Shown in pieces: positions 52,074 to 61,384 of a DNA stretch of 64,000 nucleotides. Origin of the DNA: Sphingomonas sp. CFBP 8760. Lineage in GTDB: Bacteria > Pseudomonadota > Alphaproteobacteria > Sphingomonadales > Sphingomonadaceae. Each line of letters opens with the position of its first letter. The first letter of the stretch is position 1. The stretch covers positions 116,639-180,638 of the forward strand of contig NZ_JACYUG010000006.1 of assembly GCF_014841615.1 (NCBI RefSeq). Direction: 5' to 3'. Below the pieces are notes generated by a model. That model was not told where the DNA came from, ran no database searches, and was given only the letters and a program-made list of their open reading frames with translations. Made by a program: the position numbers and the translations under genes.

Positions 52074-55000
52074 TCAGAACGTCAGACGGGTCGTGACCGA
52101 GAACTGGCGGTCGCTGATGAAGCTGGAACGCGGTGCCGTCTGCCCGTCGCCGGTCAGCAGATAGGCGGTCTTCGTCACGGTGTTCAGCAGGTTCTGCGCC
52201 TCGACACCGATCTTGAAGTTCTTGTTGACCGTGAAGAACATCGACGCGTCCATCTGCCCGGCCGCCAGCGCATAGACCGGCAGGAACGGGAAGCAGCAAT
52301 CGCGGTTCGTCAGCAGGAACTTCGAGCGCCAGCTGTACGCGACCCGCGCATAGATGCTCGACTTGTCGTAGAAGGCGGCAAGGTTGAAGTTATACTTGGA
52401 CAGGCCGGCGAGCGGCAGGTTGGCATAGAGCGATCCGGTATCCACCGGCGGCGCATTGCTGGCATCGGCATTGCTGGGATTGCCGTTCGGGATTTTGCCC
52501 GGATCGACATAGGTGAACGTCGCCTGCGTCCCCAGTCCCGACAGGATACCCGGCAGGAAATCATAGGTCTGCTGATAGCTGAGTTCGGCGCCCTTCACGT
52601 TCCCCTTGCCCGGCGCGTTCGCCGGACCGTTGACCAGCACGTCGAACGTCTGGCCATTGTTCGTCACCGACCGGTTGTACCCGTAATTGTCGAGGATGAT
52701 GTTCGACAACTGCTTGTAGAACAGCGCGCCGCTCAGCGTGCCGACCTTGGCGAAATACCATTCCGCGGTCAGGTCGAACTGCTTGGCCTCGACAGGACGC
52801 AGGAACGGGTTGCGGGCGGTCGACTGGAAGCCGAAACTGCCGGTCGAGTTCGGCGTCACGCCGGTGAAGTTACGCAGATCGCCGAAGCTGGGCCGCGAGA
52901 TCGCCTTCGATCCGGCAAAGCGGAACTGCAGTTTCTCGGTCGCCTGCAACTTGATGTTCAACGCCGGCAGCCAGTGATTGAAGCTTTGGCTGGCGACATC
53001 CGGGAACGATGCGGCATTGGCGAAGGCGAGTGCCGCCGACTGCTGGGCCGGATTCAGGGCGCAGAAGGCGTTGTTGATGTTCGAGGGGTTGGTACAGAAC
53101 GCCACCGTATTGGCGGCGGTGCCGATGATCTGGGCGTTGGTCGGAAGGGTCAGCGCGCCAAAGGACTGGTCCTTGGTACGGACGAACCTGACGCCGATGT
53201 TACCCGACAGCGCCATGCCGCCGCCCAGATCGTCGATCCCGAAATCGGCGCGGGCATAGGCGCTGATCGTGGTTTCCTTGTTCCTGTAATATTCGTTCGA
53301 CCGGAAGTAATCGTCCACCAGCCCGGTGCGATCCTGCAACGGCACGTAACTGCCGCCGCCCGCCGCGGCGGCGGTGCGCAGCAGCGCGGTCAGCGCATCG
53401 TGATCGCGCAGCGTCGCATCCGAGATGTACAGCGTCGAAGGCGGGTTGGTCGACTTGTTGCGGAAGAAGTCGGTGTACGAGAACAGCTCGGTCGACCCCG
53501 CCGTTGCGGTGCCGAGGACCTGCGGCCCGCCATTCGTCCACGTCTCGGACAGCGCGCCCCAGTTGTTGTAGTCGTTGGTACGCACGGTCTGGTCGCGCTT
53601 GGCATAGCGGCCGCCGACCGCGACCTTGCGCAGGAAGCTGTCGTCGCTGACATCGTAGCGCGCATCGCCACGGAACGCGTATTCGTGGCCGTCATTGTCG
53701 CTGCGATTGTTCATCGCATCGTGGAAATAGATCGCGGTCGGGTTGGCGAAATACTCCGCCGCGTCGCGGCCCTGCGGCTGGAACACCACGCGCGGTGTCT
53801 TGCCGGTCACATCGAGACCGAAACCGCCATAGCTGGTGGTGCCGACATTGTCGTCGATGCTGTCCGAGAAGGAATCGACATACTGCGCATCGAAATTCAG
53901 GTGCAGTCGCTCGACCGGATCGATCTTGGCGTTGAACGAGAAGTCCTGTGTGACCGAGCGACCCTCGGTATAGCGGTTGGCGAACACGATCGGCCCGCCA
54001 TTGGGGGCGAACTGCGTCAGCACCGTGCCGTTGTTCAACGTCGGCCGGAAGCCGGGGCGATACAGCGAACCGCTCGTGAACACCCCGTTGTCGTCATAGG
54101 TCGGGGTGGTGCCGGGCAGCGGCTTGACCAGCACCGAATCGCCCAGGCCGACACTGGGTTCGATCGTATGCTCGATCCAGTTCTGGCGGGCATCGGTGCG
54201 CAGATATTGCGCGGTCAACAGCACCGTCTTCGCCGCGTTCTCGAACTGGCCGGCGGCCGAGACGCCGATGCGCTCGCGGTTGAACGACTGGGTCCGGTTG
54301 CCGCCGCCCATCGGCACGTAAACCGATTGGCGACCTGCCGGCACGGGATAGGTATCGAACAGCGTCGTCGCATATTGGGTACCCGCATTCAGTCTGCGGC
54401 CTTCGCCCGCATCCTGCACGCCATTCCCGTTACGGTCGTCGTTGAAGCGCGGCAGATAGGCGGAGATGAACACCGAGTCCGACCGGCTGCGCAACTGCGA
54501 ATAGCTGCCGCTGGCGAGGATACCGAAGCGGCTGCCGCCGTCCGTGTCCCATTGCTGGCTGTACAGGCCCACGACGGAAGGCGCGCCGCGCTTTTCCAGA
54601 TCGCCATAGTTCATGCTGCCCGACAGGTAGATCAGCCGCTGCTGCTGATCGAACGGCTTGCGGGTGTTGATGTTGACCGTGCCTGAGATGCCGCCCTCGA
54701 TCAGGTCGGGGGTCAGGTTCTTGAACACCTCGACCGAGCCGATCAGTTCGGCCGGCACGTCGTTGAAACCGATCTCGCGTCCGCCCGACGTCGCGAACGT
54801 GTCGCGCCCGTTGAATTCGCCGCGGACATAGCTGAGGCCGCGGATGACGACGCCCGAGCCTTCGACCGAGAAATGCTGCGAGTCGCTGGGCGCGGCGAAG
54901 CGGCTGATCGCGACGCCGGGCACGCGCTGGAGCGCTTCGTTGACCGAGCGGTCGGGCAACGCGCCGATATCCTGCGCGGTGATCGCATCGACGACGGTGT

Positions 55001-55346
55001 CGGAATTCTTCTTGATGTTCTGCGCGGTGGCGAGGCTCTGGCGGACGCCGGTCACGACGATCTCCTCGCGCTCGGTGTCGGGCGGCGTGACCGGGGCGGC
55101 CTGCGAGGCACCCGAGGTGCCGGTGGTGGCGCCGGCCTGATCGACCGCGGTCGTCGCGGTGCCGGCGGCGACCGATGGCGTACCGGATGTCGTGCCCTGC
55201 GATCCCGCGGCCAGCGGCTTGGTCGGCGTCGCATCGTCCTGCGCCAGCGCCGGCTGCGCCGCACACAACAACGCCAACGCGGATACACCAGCGCCCATGC
55301 TGCCGATCACCTTGCGATCAGCCCGACGCCCTGCACGCTCCGTCAT
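52074..55346 (-). CDS. TonB-dependent outer-membrane receptor of the locus
   Basis: This 1090-residue protein has a signal peptide (about 15-36, SMGAGVSALALLCAAQPALA) and then a 65-residue threonine/alanine/glycine linker. A TonB-box-like EEIVVTGVRQSL and a plug (about 100-230, with LQRVPGVAISRF and VVIRGLSYVRGEFNGRD) follow. The rest is a long beta barrel ending in the usual aromatic residue (VTTRLTF). It imports ligands across the outer membrane using TonB energy. No SusD partner is nearby, as is normal for proteobacterial loci. Oligosaccharide import is inferred from the surrounding glycosidases. AAGGGG precedes the ATG at 55346. It is divergent from the halogenase genes across 223 bases. 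Confidence 0.93.
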   Translation of the reverse strand: MTERAGRRADRKVIGSMGAGVSALALLCAAQPALAQDDATPTKPLAAGSQGTTSGTPSVAAGTATTAVDQAGATTGTSGASQAAPVTPPDTEREEIVVTGVRQSLATAQNIKKNSDTVVDAITAQDIGALPDRSVNEALQRVPGVAISRFAAPSDSQHFSVEGSGVVIRGLSYVRGEFNGRDTFATSGGREIGFNDVPAELIGSVEVFKNLTPDLIEGGISGTVNINTRKPFDQQQRLIYLSGSMNYGDLEKRGAPSVVGLYSQQWDTDGGSRFGILASGSYSQLRSRSDSVFISAYLPRFNDDRNGNGVQDAGEGRRLNAGTQYATTLFDTYPVPAGRQSVYVPMGGGNRTQSFNRERIGVSAAGQFENAAKTVLLTAQYLRTDARQNWIEHTIEPSVGLGDSVLVKPLPGTTPTYDDNGVFTSGSLYRPGFRPTLNNGTVLTQFAPNGGPIVFANRYTEGRSVTQDFSFNAKIDPVERLHLNFDAQYVDSFSDSIDDNVGTTSYGGFGLDVTGKTPRVVFQPQGRDAAEYFANPTAIYFHDAMNNRSDNDGHEYAFRGDARYDVSDDSFLRKVAVGGRYAKRDQTVRTNDYNNWGALSETWTNGGPQVLGTATAGSTELFSYTDFFRNKSTNPPSTLYISDATLRDHDALTALLRTAAAAGGGSYVPLQDRTGLVDDYFRSNEYYRNKETTISAYARADFGIDDLGGGMALSGNIGVRFVRTKDQSFGALTLPTNAQIIGTAANTVAFCTNPSNINNAFCALNPAQQSAALAFANAASFPDVASQSFNHWLPALNIKLQATEKLQFRFAGSKAISRPSFGDLRNFTGVTPNSTGSFGFQSTARNPFLRPVEAKQFDLTAEWYFAKVGTLSGALFYKQLSNIILDNYGYNRSVTNNGQTFDVLVNGPANAPGKGNVKGAELSYQQTYDFLPGILSGLGTQATFTYVDPGKIPNGNPSNADASNAPPVDTGSLYANLPLAGLSKYNFNLAAFYDKSSIYARVAYSWRSKFLLTNRDCCFPFLPVYALAAGQMDASMFFTVNKNFKIGVEAQNLLNTVTKTAYLLTGDGQTAPRSSFISDRQFSVTTRLTF

Positions 55347-55569
55347 ATCTACCCCTTCAGTCCTCATCCCGAGACCGCTTTCCGATTCGAGCCGGAAAGA
55401 TCTGGTCGGCATTCTGGTCAGCAGGCACCATTGCCCGACTATCCAGTGCTGCTACCGCTACCGATAAATCGTCACAAGAGAAATATCGAAACTTGATATA
55501 AGTATTCCGCAATCGTGGTTTTTAAGACATACGGACGATGCGGGGCACGGCCCGCGAAGGGGAGAGGCA

Positions 55570-57081
55570 TTGCCGGAACGGGATCGGGATCGGGTCAGGG
55601 TCGTGATCCTCGGGGGCGGCACCGCGGGATGGATGACCGCCGCCGGGCTTGCCAGCCTGGCCCCCGGCGCCGCCAGCGTTCATCTGGTCGAGTCGGCGGA
55701 TATCGGGATCGTCGGGGTCGGCGAAGCGACCCTTCCCCATCTTCGCGCCTTCATCACCCGGCTGGGCATCGACGAACGCGCGTTCATGGCCGCGACCCAT
55801 GCGACGTTCAAGCTCGGGATAGAATTCCGCGACTTCGGCCGGGTCGGCGATTCCTATATCCATCCCTTCGGCACCTATGGCCGGTCGCTCGGCGATATCG
55901 GCTTCCATCATCTCTGGCTGCGGCGGCATCAGGCAGGGGCGGCGGCGCCGATTGGCGACTATTCCGTCGGCGTGGTCGCGGCGCAGGAACGGCGGTTCGC
56001 GCACCCCGGTCCGGACCCGGACGATCTCGCCACCGGCTACGGCTATGCGTACCAGTTCGATGCCACGCGCTTCGCCCCTTTCCTGCGCGCCCATGCCGAG
56101 GCGCGGGGCGCGACGCGGACCCAGGGACGCGTCGACGGCGTCGAGCGCGATCCCGCCAGCGGCGATGTGCGCGCTATCGTGATGGCCGATGGCGAACGGA
56201 TCGAAGGCGATCTGTTCATCGACTGTTCCGGCTTCCGCGCACTGTTGATCGGCGATGCGATGGACGAGGCGTGGGAGGACTGGTCGCACTGGCTGCCCTG
56301 CGACCGGGCGGTCGCGGCACCCTGCGCCTCGCCCCCCGGCCCGATCGAACCGTTCACCCGCGCGACCGCGATGGCGGCGGGCTGGCGCTGGCGTATCCCG
56401 CTGCGCCACCGCGTCGGCAACGGCTATGTCTATGCCAGCGACCACCTGTCGGACGGGGCGGCGACGGATGCGCTGGTCGAGGCCCTGGAGGGCCCGCCGC
56501 TCGCCGAACCACGCCTGCTCCGCTTCCGCGCGGGGCGGCGGCGGCGCAGCTGGGTGGGCAACGTGCTGGCGATCGGGCTGGCATCCGGTTTTCTCGAACC
56601 GCTGGAATCGACCAGCATCTATCTGGTGCAGATGGCGATCACGCAGCTGATCGAACATTTCCCGGACCGCACCGTCACCGCCGCCGACCGCGATGGGTTC
56701 AATGCGCTGGTCGATGCGGAATATGATCGCATCCGCGACTTCCTGATCCTGCACTACCACGCCACGACGCGCGACGACTCCCCGTTCTGGGACCATGTGC
56801 GGACCATGGCGATTCCCGACAGCCTGGCGGAGAAGATGGCGTTGTGGCGTCGTACCGGCCACGTCTCCCGCTATGCGCATGGGTTGTTCCTGGAGCCGAG
56901 CTGGATCGCGGTCTATCTGGGTCAGGGCATCGTGCCCGCGGGGTGGGACCCGCGCGCCGACCTGCCCGATGCCGCGGCGCTCGACCGGGCACTGGCGGCG
57001 TTGCGACGGGGCATCGCCGATGCGGTCGGCGGATTGCCCGATCACGGCACCTATCTGGCCGGCATGGGCGTGGCGGCATGA
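55570..57081 (+). CDS. flavin-dependent tryptophan-halogenase-family protein 1
   Basis: This 503-residue flavoprotein has the nucleotide motif GGGTAGWM (15-22), the halogenase WxWxIP signature (GWRWRIPLRHR) and a lysine at 81 in THATFKLGIEF at the place of the catalytic Lys79 of PrnA. LEPLESTSIYLVQ holds the glutamate region. Halogenases of this family oxidise halide with FADH2 and need a separate flavin reductase, which is not in the window. In sphingomonads, Caulobacter and Xanthomonas these genes sit beside TonB receptors in sugar loci, where their role is unclear. The start is a TTG at 55570 with GGGGAG close upstream. Its TGA overlaps the next gene. Confidence 0.85.
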   Translation: MPERDRDRVRVVILGGGTAGWMTAAGLASLAPGAASVHLVESADIGIVGVGEATLPHLRAFITRLGIDERAFMAATHATFKLGIEFRDFGRVGDSYIHPFGTYGRSLGDIGFHHLWLRRHQAGAAAPIGDYSVGVVAAQERRFAHPGPDPDDLATGYGYAYQFDATRFAPFLRAHAEARGATRTQGRVDGVERDPASGDVRAIVMADGERIEGDLFIDCSGFRALLIGDAMDEAWEDWSHWLPCDRAVAAPCASPPGPIEPFTRATAMAAGWRWRIPLRHRVGNGYVYASDHLSDGAATDALVEALEGPPLAEPRLLRFRAGRRRRSWVGNVLAIGLASGFLEPLESTSIYLVQMAITQLIEHFPDRTVTAADRDGFNALVDAEYDRIRDFLILHYHATTRDDSPFWDHVRTMAIPDSLAEKMALWRRTGHVSRYAHGLFLEPSWIAVYLGQGIVPAGWDPRADLPDAAALDRALAALRRGIADAVGGLPDHGTYLAGMGVAA

Positions 57082-58532
57082 CGGTGACGGGCAATCCGCG
57101 CCTCGCACTCCGCGCCATCGCGGTCATCGGGGATGGCCCGGTCGGGCTGATTGCCGCGATCGCCTTCGCCATGGCCTTGCCGCAGGCCATGGTGACGGTG
57201 ATCGCCACGCCGGACGATCCCGCCGCGCTGGCCGATCGGTTGCCCGTCGCCGGCCCGCGCACGCTCGCCTTCCTCGCGACGCTGGGGATCGACGAGCCGG
57301 CGCTGGTCGCGGCCGGTGCCACCCACCGGATCGGCGAACGCTTCGCATGGGGTGACGCCGCCTTCACGCTGGGCACGGGCGAGGGCGTGCCGATCGCCGC
57401 CGGTGCCGCGCTTCACCAGTTGTGGCTGGCGCACGGCGCGACCGGCCGGTTCGAGGAACTGGTGCCGGCGGCGACGCTGGCGGCGGCGGGCCGCTTCGTC
57501 CTGCCCGAACCGGACCCGCGCTCGCTGCTGTCGCGGATCGATCATGGCCTGCGTATCGACCCGGTGCGCGGGCGCGCGATGCTGGCGGCGCGGGCTGGGG
57601 CCGCACGGGTCGCGATCATGCCGTCCGCCGACCTGCGGGTCGAGCGGGAGGCCGACGTCGTGCGCGCGGTGACCCTTGCCGACGGCACGCGGATCGCCGC
57701 CGACCTGTTCATCGACGCCAGCGGCCCCGCCGCCTTGCTGGCAGCGGACGATGGCTGGATCGACTGGAGCGCCGCGTTGCCGGTCGATCGCCTGTTGCTG
57801 ACCACCGCCGCCGGTGCCCCCTCCCCCACCGATGTCTATGCCGCGGTGCCGGCGGGCTGGACCGCGACCTGGCCGCTGGCCGATCACACCCTGACCGCCT
57901 TCGCCTATGCGGGGGACATTACCGATGATGCGGAGGCCAGCCACCTGTTCGGCACGCCGGCCGATACGATCGCGCTCCATCCCGGTCGCCGGGTGCGGCC
58001 GCTGGTCGGGAACGTGCTGGCGCTGGGCGATGCCGCTGCGACGGTCGGGCCGCTCGGCCTGCCGGGGTTCGCGCTGGCCTGTGCGCATCTGTCGCTGGCG
58101 CTGGACCTGATGCCCGCATGCGATCCCGATCCATTCCTGATCGCCGAATACAACCGCCGCGCGACGCTGCAGGCGGACCGGCTGTGCGATCATGCCGCCG
58201 CCTTCTATCACGTCGCGCCGCCGCCGGGTGCGTTCTGGGATGCGGCGCGCGTCCGGGCCGTGCCGCAGGGGCTGGCCGTCCTGATGGCCCAGTTCCGCCA
58301 GCGTGGCACCCTGCCGCCGCTGGAGGAGGAGATGGTGTCGCGCGCCGACTGGACACAGGCGCTGCTCGGCCTCGGCGTGCGCCCGGTGCGCGCCGATCCG
58401 ATCGCGCTGTCGGTTCCCGCCGCGACCGCCACCGACGCGCTGGCCCGATTACGCGATGCGATCGCGACGTTGCCGGGGCGGTTGCCGCCCTATCCGGACT
58501 ATTTGGGGATGCTGATGCGAGGACGTGCATGA
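57078..58532 (+). CDS. degenerate halogenase-family flavoprotein 2
   Basis: This 484-residue protein starts at an ATG overlapping the first halogenase stop (ATGA). The fold is recognisable from the dinucleotide start (AVIGDGPVGLIAAIA), DLFIDASGPAALL and NVLALGDAAATVGPLGLPGFALA, and the total length matches its neighbours. The WxWxIP signature is replaced by TWPLADHT, and no lysine is found in the FKLGIEF position (AFTLGTGEGV instead). It is therefore unlikely to halogenate by the known mechanism. It may bind flavin for another oxidation or act as a non-catalytic partner. Tight four-base overlaps on both sides imply fixed stoichiometry with its two intact relatives. Confidence 0.75.
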   Translation: MTVTGNPRLALRAIAVIGDGPVGLIAAIAFAMALPQAMVTVIATPDDPAALADRLPVAGPRTLAFLATLGIDEPALVAAGATHRIGERFAWGDAAFTLGTGEGVPIAAGAALHQLWLAHGATGRFEELVPAATLAAAGRFVLPEPDPRSLLSRIDHGLRIDPVRGRAMLAARAGAARVAIMPSADLRVEREADVVRAVTLADGTRIAADLFIDASGPAALLAADDGWIDWSAALPVDRLLLTTAAGAPSPTDVYAAVPAGWTATWPLADHTLTAFAYAGDITDDAEASHLFGTPADTIALHPGRRVRPLVGNVLALGDAAATVGPLGLPGFALACAHLSLALDLMPACDPDPFLIAEYNRRATLQADRLCDHAAAFYHVAPPPGAFWDAARVRAVPQGLAVLMAQFRQRGTLPPLEEEMVSRADWTQALLGLGVRPVRADPIALSVPAATATDALARLRDAIATLPGRLPPYPDYLGMLMRGRA

Positions 58533-60004
58533 CCGGGGCGCCCATCCGTCGCGTGGTGATCGTCGGCGGCGGCACCGCCGGCTGGATGGCGGCCGCCGCC
58601 GCCGCCCGTTTCCTCGACGATGGCCAGCGTACCATCACGTTGATCGAATCCGATGCGATCGGCACCGTCGGCGTCGGCGAGGCGACGATTCCGCCGATCC
58701 GTGGCTTCAACGCCCGGCTGGGCATCGACGAGGCGGATTTCCTGCGCGCGACCGGCGGCACGGTGAAACTGGGGATCGAGTTCGTCGGCTGGCGCGATGG
58801 CGGCGACCGGTATTTCCATCCGTTCGGCACGCATGGGCAGGATATCGAGGGGCTCAATTTCCATCAGCTCTGGCTGAAGCTGCGCCACCGCGACGGCATC
58901 GGCCCGATCGACGATTATTCGCTGGCGGCGGTCGCGGCCCGGCACCGTCGCTTCGCCCCGCCGCCGGGCGACCCGCGCTCGCCGCTGGCCGGGCTGGATT
59001 ACGCCTATCACTTCGATGCCGGCCTCTATGCCGCCTTCCTGCGCGCCCGCGCCGAGGCACAGGGGGCGCAGCGGATCGAGGGACGCATCCTCGACGTCGA
59101 CCGGGATGGCGACACCGGTTTCGTCCGTGCCGTGCGACTGGAAGGCGACCGCCGCGTCGAGGGCGACCTGTTCATCGACTGCTCCGGGTTCCGCAGCCTG
59201 TTGCTGGGCGAGGCGATGGGGATCGGGTTCGAGGACTGGTCGCACTGGCTGCCCTGCGACAGCGCTATCGCGGTGCCGACCGAGCGCAGTCGCCCGCTGC
59301 TGCCCTTCACCCGTGCCACCGCGCGTCGGGCGGGCTGGCAATGGCGCATCCCGTTGCAGCATCGCACCGGCAACGGCCATGTCTATGCCAGCCGCTTCAT
59401 CGATCACGACGAGGCGGAACGCACCTTGCTCGCCCATCTCGACGCGCCCGCCACCGCCGCCCCCCGCCGCCTGTCGTTCACCGCGGGCCGGCGGGCGCGG
59501 ATGTGGGCGGGCAACGTCGTTGCGCTGGGGCTGGCGGGCGGGTTCCTCGAACCGCTGGAATCGACCAGCATCCACCTGATCCAGACGGGTATCTCGAAGC
59601 TGTTCGGGCTGTTCCCCGACAGGCGGTTCACCGCGGTGGAGCGGGATGAATACAACCGGCTGATGGCGAGCCAGTTCGATGCCATCCGCGACTTCATCAT
59701 CCTGCATTACCATGCGACCGCGCGCGACGATTCCCCGTTCTGGCGGCATGTCCGCACCATGGCGATCCCCGACACGCTGGCGCGCAAACTGGCGCTGTTC
59801 CGTGAAAAGGGCCGCATCTTCCGCTACGACGACGAACTGTTCTCGATCCCCAGTTGGGTCGCGGTGATGCTGGGTCAGGGGATCGATCCCGATGGCTACG
59901 ACCCCGTCGTCGACGCGCTCGATGCCGACCGGGTCGCCGATGCGCTGCGCCGGATGCGCGCCGGCCATGCCGACATCGCCCGGCAACTGCCCGCGGTCGA
60001 ATGA
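58529..60004 (+). CDS. flavin-dependent tryptophan-halogenase-family protein 3
   Basis: This 491-residue protein starts at an ATG overlapping the previous TGA. All halogenase marks are present: GGGTAGWM (13-20), a lysine at 80 in GGTVKLGIEFVGW, GWQWRIPLQHR and LEPLESTSIHLIQTG. It is close in sequence to the first halogenase, sharing for example FIDCSGFR, DWSHWLPCD, ILHYHAT, RDDSPFW and HVRTMAIPD, so the two arose by duplication. The substrate is unknown; indole-like aromatics are halogenated by some relatives beside TonB receptors. It is followed after 26 bases by the GH5 gene, which puts the halogenases and mannanases on one likely transcript. Confidence 0.87.
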   Translation: MTGAPIRRVVIVGGGTAGWMAAAAAARFLDDGQRTITLIESDAIGTVGVGEATIPPIRGFNARLGIDEADFLRATGGTVKLGIEFVGWRDGGDRYFHPFGTHGQDIEGLNFHQLWLKLRHRDGIGPIDDYSLAAVAARHRRFAPPPGDPRSPLAGLDYAYHFDAGLYAAFLRARAEAQGAQRIEGRILDVDRDGDTGFVRAVRLEGDRRVEGDLFIDCSGFRSLLLGEAMGIGFEDWSHWLPCDSAIAVPTERSRPLLPFTRATARRAGWQWRIPLQHRTGNGHVYASRFIDHDEAERTLLAHLDAPATAAPRRLSFTAGRRARMWAGNVVALGLAGGFLEPLESTSIHLIQTGISKLFGLFPDRRFTAVERDEYNRLMASQFDAIRDFIILHYHATARDDSPFWRHVRTMAIPDTLARKLALFREKGRIFRYDDELFSIPSWVAVMLGQGIDPDGYDPVVDALDADRVADALRRMRAGHADIARQLPAVE

Positions 60005-60030
60005 CCGCCCCTTCTTCAGGACAAAGGAAC

Positions 60031-61380
60031 ATGACGGACATGATCGATCGCCGTTCGGTAATCATGGGGGCTGCGGCGCTGACGGGCGCCTGCACGATGG
60101 CGCCTCGTCCGGGCGGAGCCGGCACGGCGGCGCCCCCCTTCGTCACGGTGGACGGGCTGGGCCTGCGCCGTCATGGCGCGCCCTATCGCTATGCCGGCGC
60201 CAATATCTGGTATGGTGCATGGCTGGGCGCGCCGACCGCCTATGGCGACCGGGCGCGGCTGTCGCGCGAGCTGGACCGGTTGCAGGCGCTAGGCGTGCGC
60301 AACCTGCGCGTGCTGGGATCGGCGGAACTGTCGCCGCTCAAAAATTCGATCACCCCCGGCTTCCGCGATGCCGGCGCCACCTACAACGCCGATCTGCTCG
60401 CCGGGCTGGACTGGACGCTGGCGGAAATGGCCAGGCGCGACATGACCGCCGTCGTCTACCTGACCAATTTCTGGGAATGGTCGGGCGGGATGATGACCTA
60501 TCTCTACTGGGTCAACGGCGGCGACTATATCGACATGAACGATCCGGCGCACCCATGGCCCGAATTCGCCGATCGTACCGCGGCCTTCTATGCCAATGGT
60601 CGGGCGCAGGCGCTGTACCGCGATTATATCCGCGCGCTCGTCACCCGCGTGAACGGCGTGACGGGCAAGCCCTATGCCGCCGATCCGACGATCATGGCGT
60701 GGCAGCTGGCCAACGAACCCCGCCCCGGCGGATCGGATGCCGTGGCGGTGCCCAACCTGCCGCATTACTATCGCTGGATCGACGAGACCGCGCGCTACAT
60801 CAAGACGCTCGATCCCAACCACCTCGTCTGCACCGGTTCGGAAGGGCTGAAGGGATCGATCGAGCGCGAGGACGTGGTCCTTGCCGCGCACCGTTCGACG
60901 GCGATCGATTATCTGACGACGCACATCTGGCCGAACAACTGGAGCTGGATGGAGGCGGGCAACCTCGCCGGCACCTATGATGCCGGTGCCGCCAGGGTCG
61001 CGGATTACATCGCCGCGCACATCCGCCTCGCCACCACGCTCGGCAAGCCGCTGGTGATCGAGGAATTCGGTTACCCGCGCGACGGTGCCACCGCCTATGA
61101 CCCGACGATCCCGACGACGTTCAAGGATCGTTTCTATCGCCAGATCTATGCCGCGATCGAGGCGGACGTCGCGCGCAGCGGGCCGCTGGCCGGATCCAAT
61201 TTCTGGGCATGGAACGGCGAGGCGCGGACGCCCCATGCCGACCACCGCTTCCGGCGTGGTGACCTCGGCTATATGGGCGATCCCCCGCACGAGCCGCAGG
61301 GCTGGTACGGCGTGTTCGACAGCGACGCCTCGACCCAGGCCGTCATCCGCGCCCATGCCGCCGCGCTGGCGAAGGGCTGA
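60031..61380 (+). CDS. GH5 endo-beta-1,4-mannanase, predicted lipoprotein
   Basis: This 449-residue enzyme has an N-terminus (DRRSVIMGAAALTGACTMAP) that combines twin arginines with a lipobox ending in Cys, so it is probably a membrane-anchored, folded-exported enzyme. The GH5_7-like barrel includes YAGANIWYGAWLG, NLRVLGSAE, YLTNFWEWSGG, the acid/base Glu229 in WQLANEPR and the nucleophile near Glu345 in VIEEFGYPRDG. These are features of plant/fungal-type mannanases. The ATG at 60031 is preferred because AGGA lies nine bases upstream; an ATG at 60001 overlaps the halogenase stop. It cuts internal mannosidic bonds. The GH26 gene starts four bases later. Confidence 0.88.
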   Translation: MTDMIDRRSVIMGAAALTGACTMAPRPGGAGTAAPPFVTVDGLGLRRHGAPYRYAGANIWYGAWLGAPTAYGDRARLSRELDRLQALGVRNLRVLGSAELSPLKNSITPGFRDAGATYNADLLAGLDWTLAEMARRDMTAVVYLTNFWEWSGGMMTYLYWVNGGDYIDMNDPAHPWPEFADRTAAFYANGRAQALYRDYIRALVTRVNGVTGKPYAADPTIMAWQLANEPRPGGSDAVAVPNLPHYYRWIDETARYIKTLDPNHLVCTGSEGLKGSIEREDVVLAAHRSTAIDYLTTHIWPNNWSWMEAGNLAGTYDAGAARVADYIAAHIRLATTLGKPLVIEEFGYPRDGATAYDPTIPTTFKDRFYRQIYAAIEADVARSGPLAGSNFWAWNGEARTPHADHRFRRGDLGYMGDPPHEPQGWYGVFDSDASTQAVIRAHAAALAKG

Positions 61381-61384
61381 ACGG

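Noticed and set aside
50646-54686. Long plus-strand frame across GH9 and antisense to the TonB receptor
   Set aside because: It spans two recognised genes and an intrinsic terminator, and shows no family motif.
55451-55462. Tandem GCTACC hexamers upstream of the TonB receptor as an operator
   Set aside because: They are a direct repeat of only two copies, with no palindrome and no second example elsewhere in the locus.
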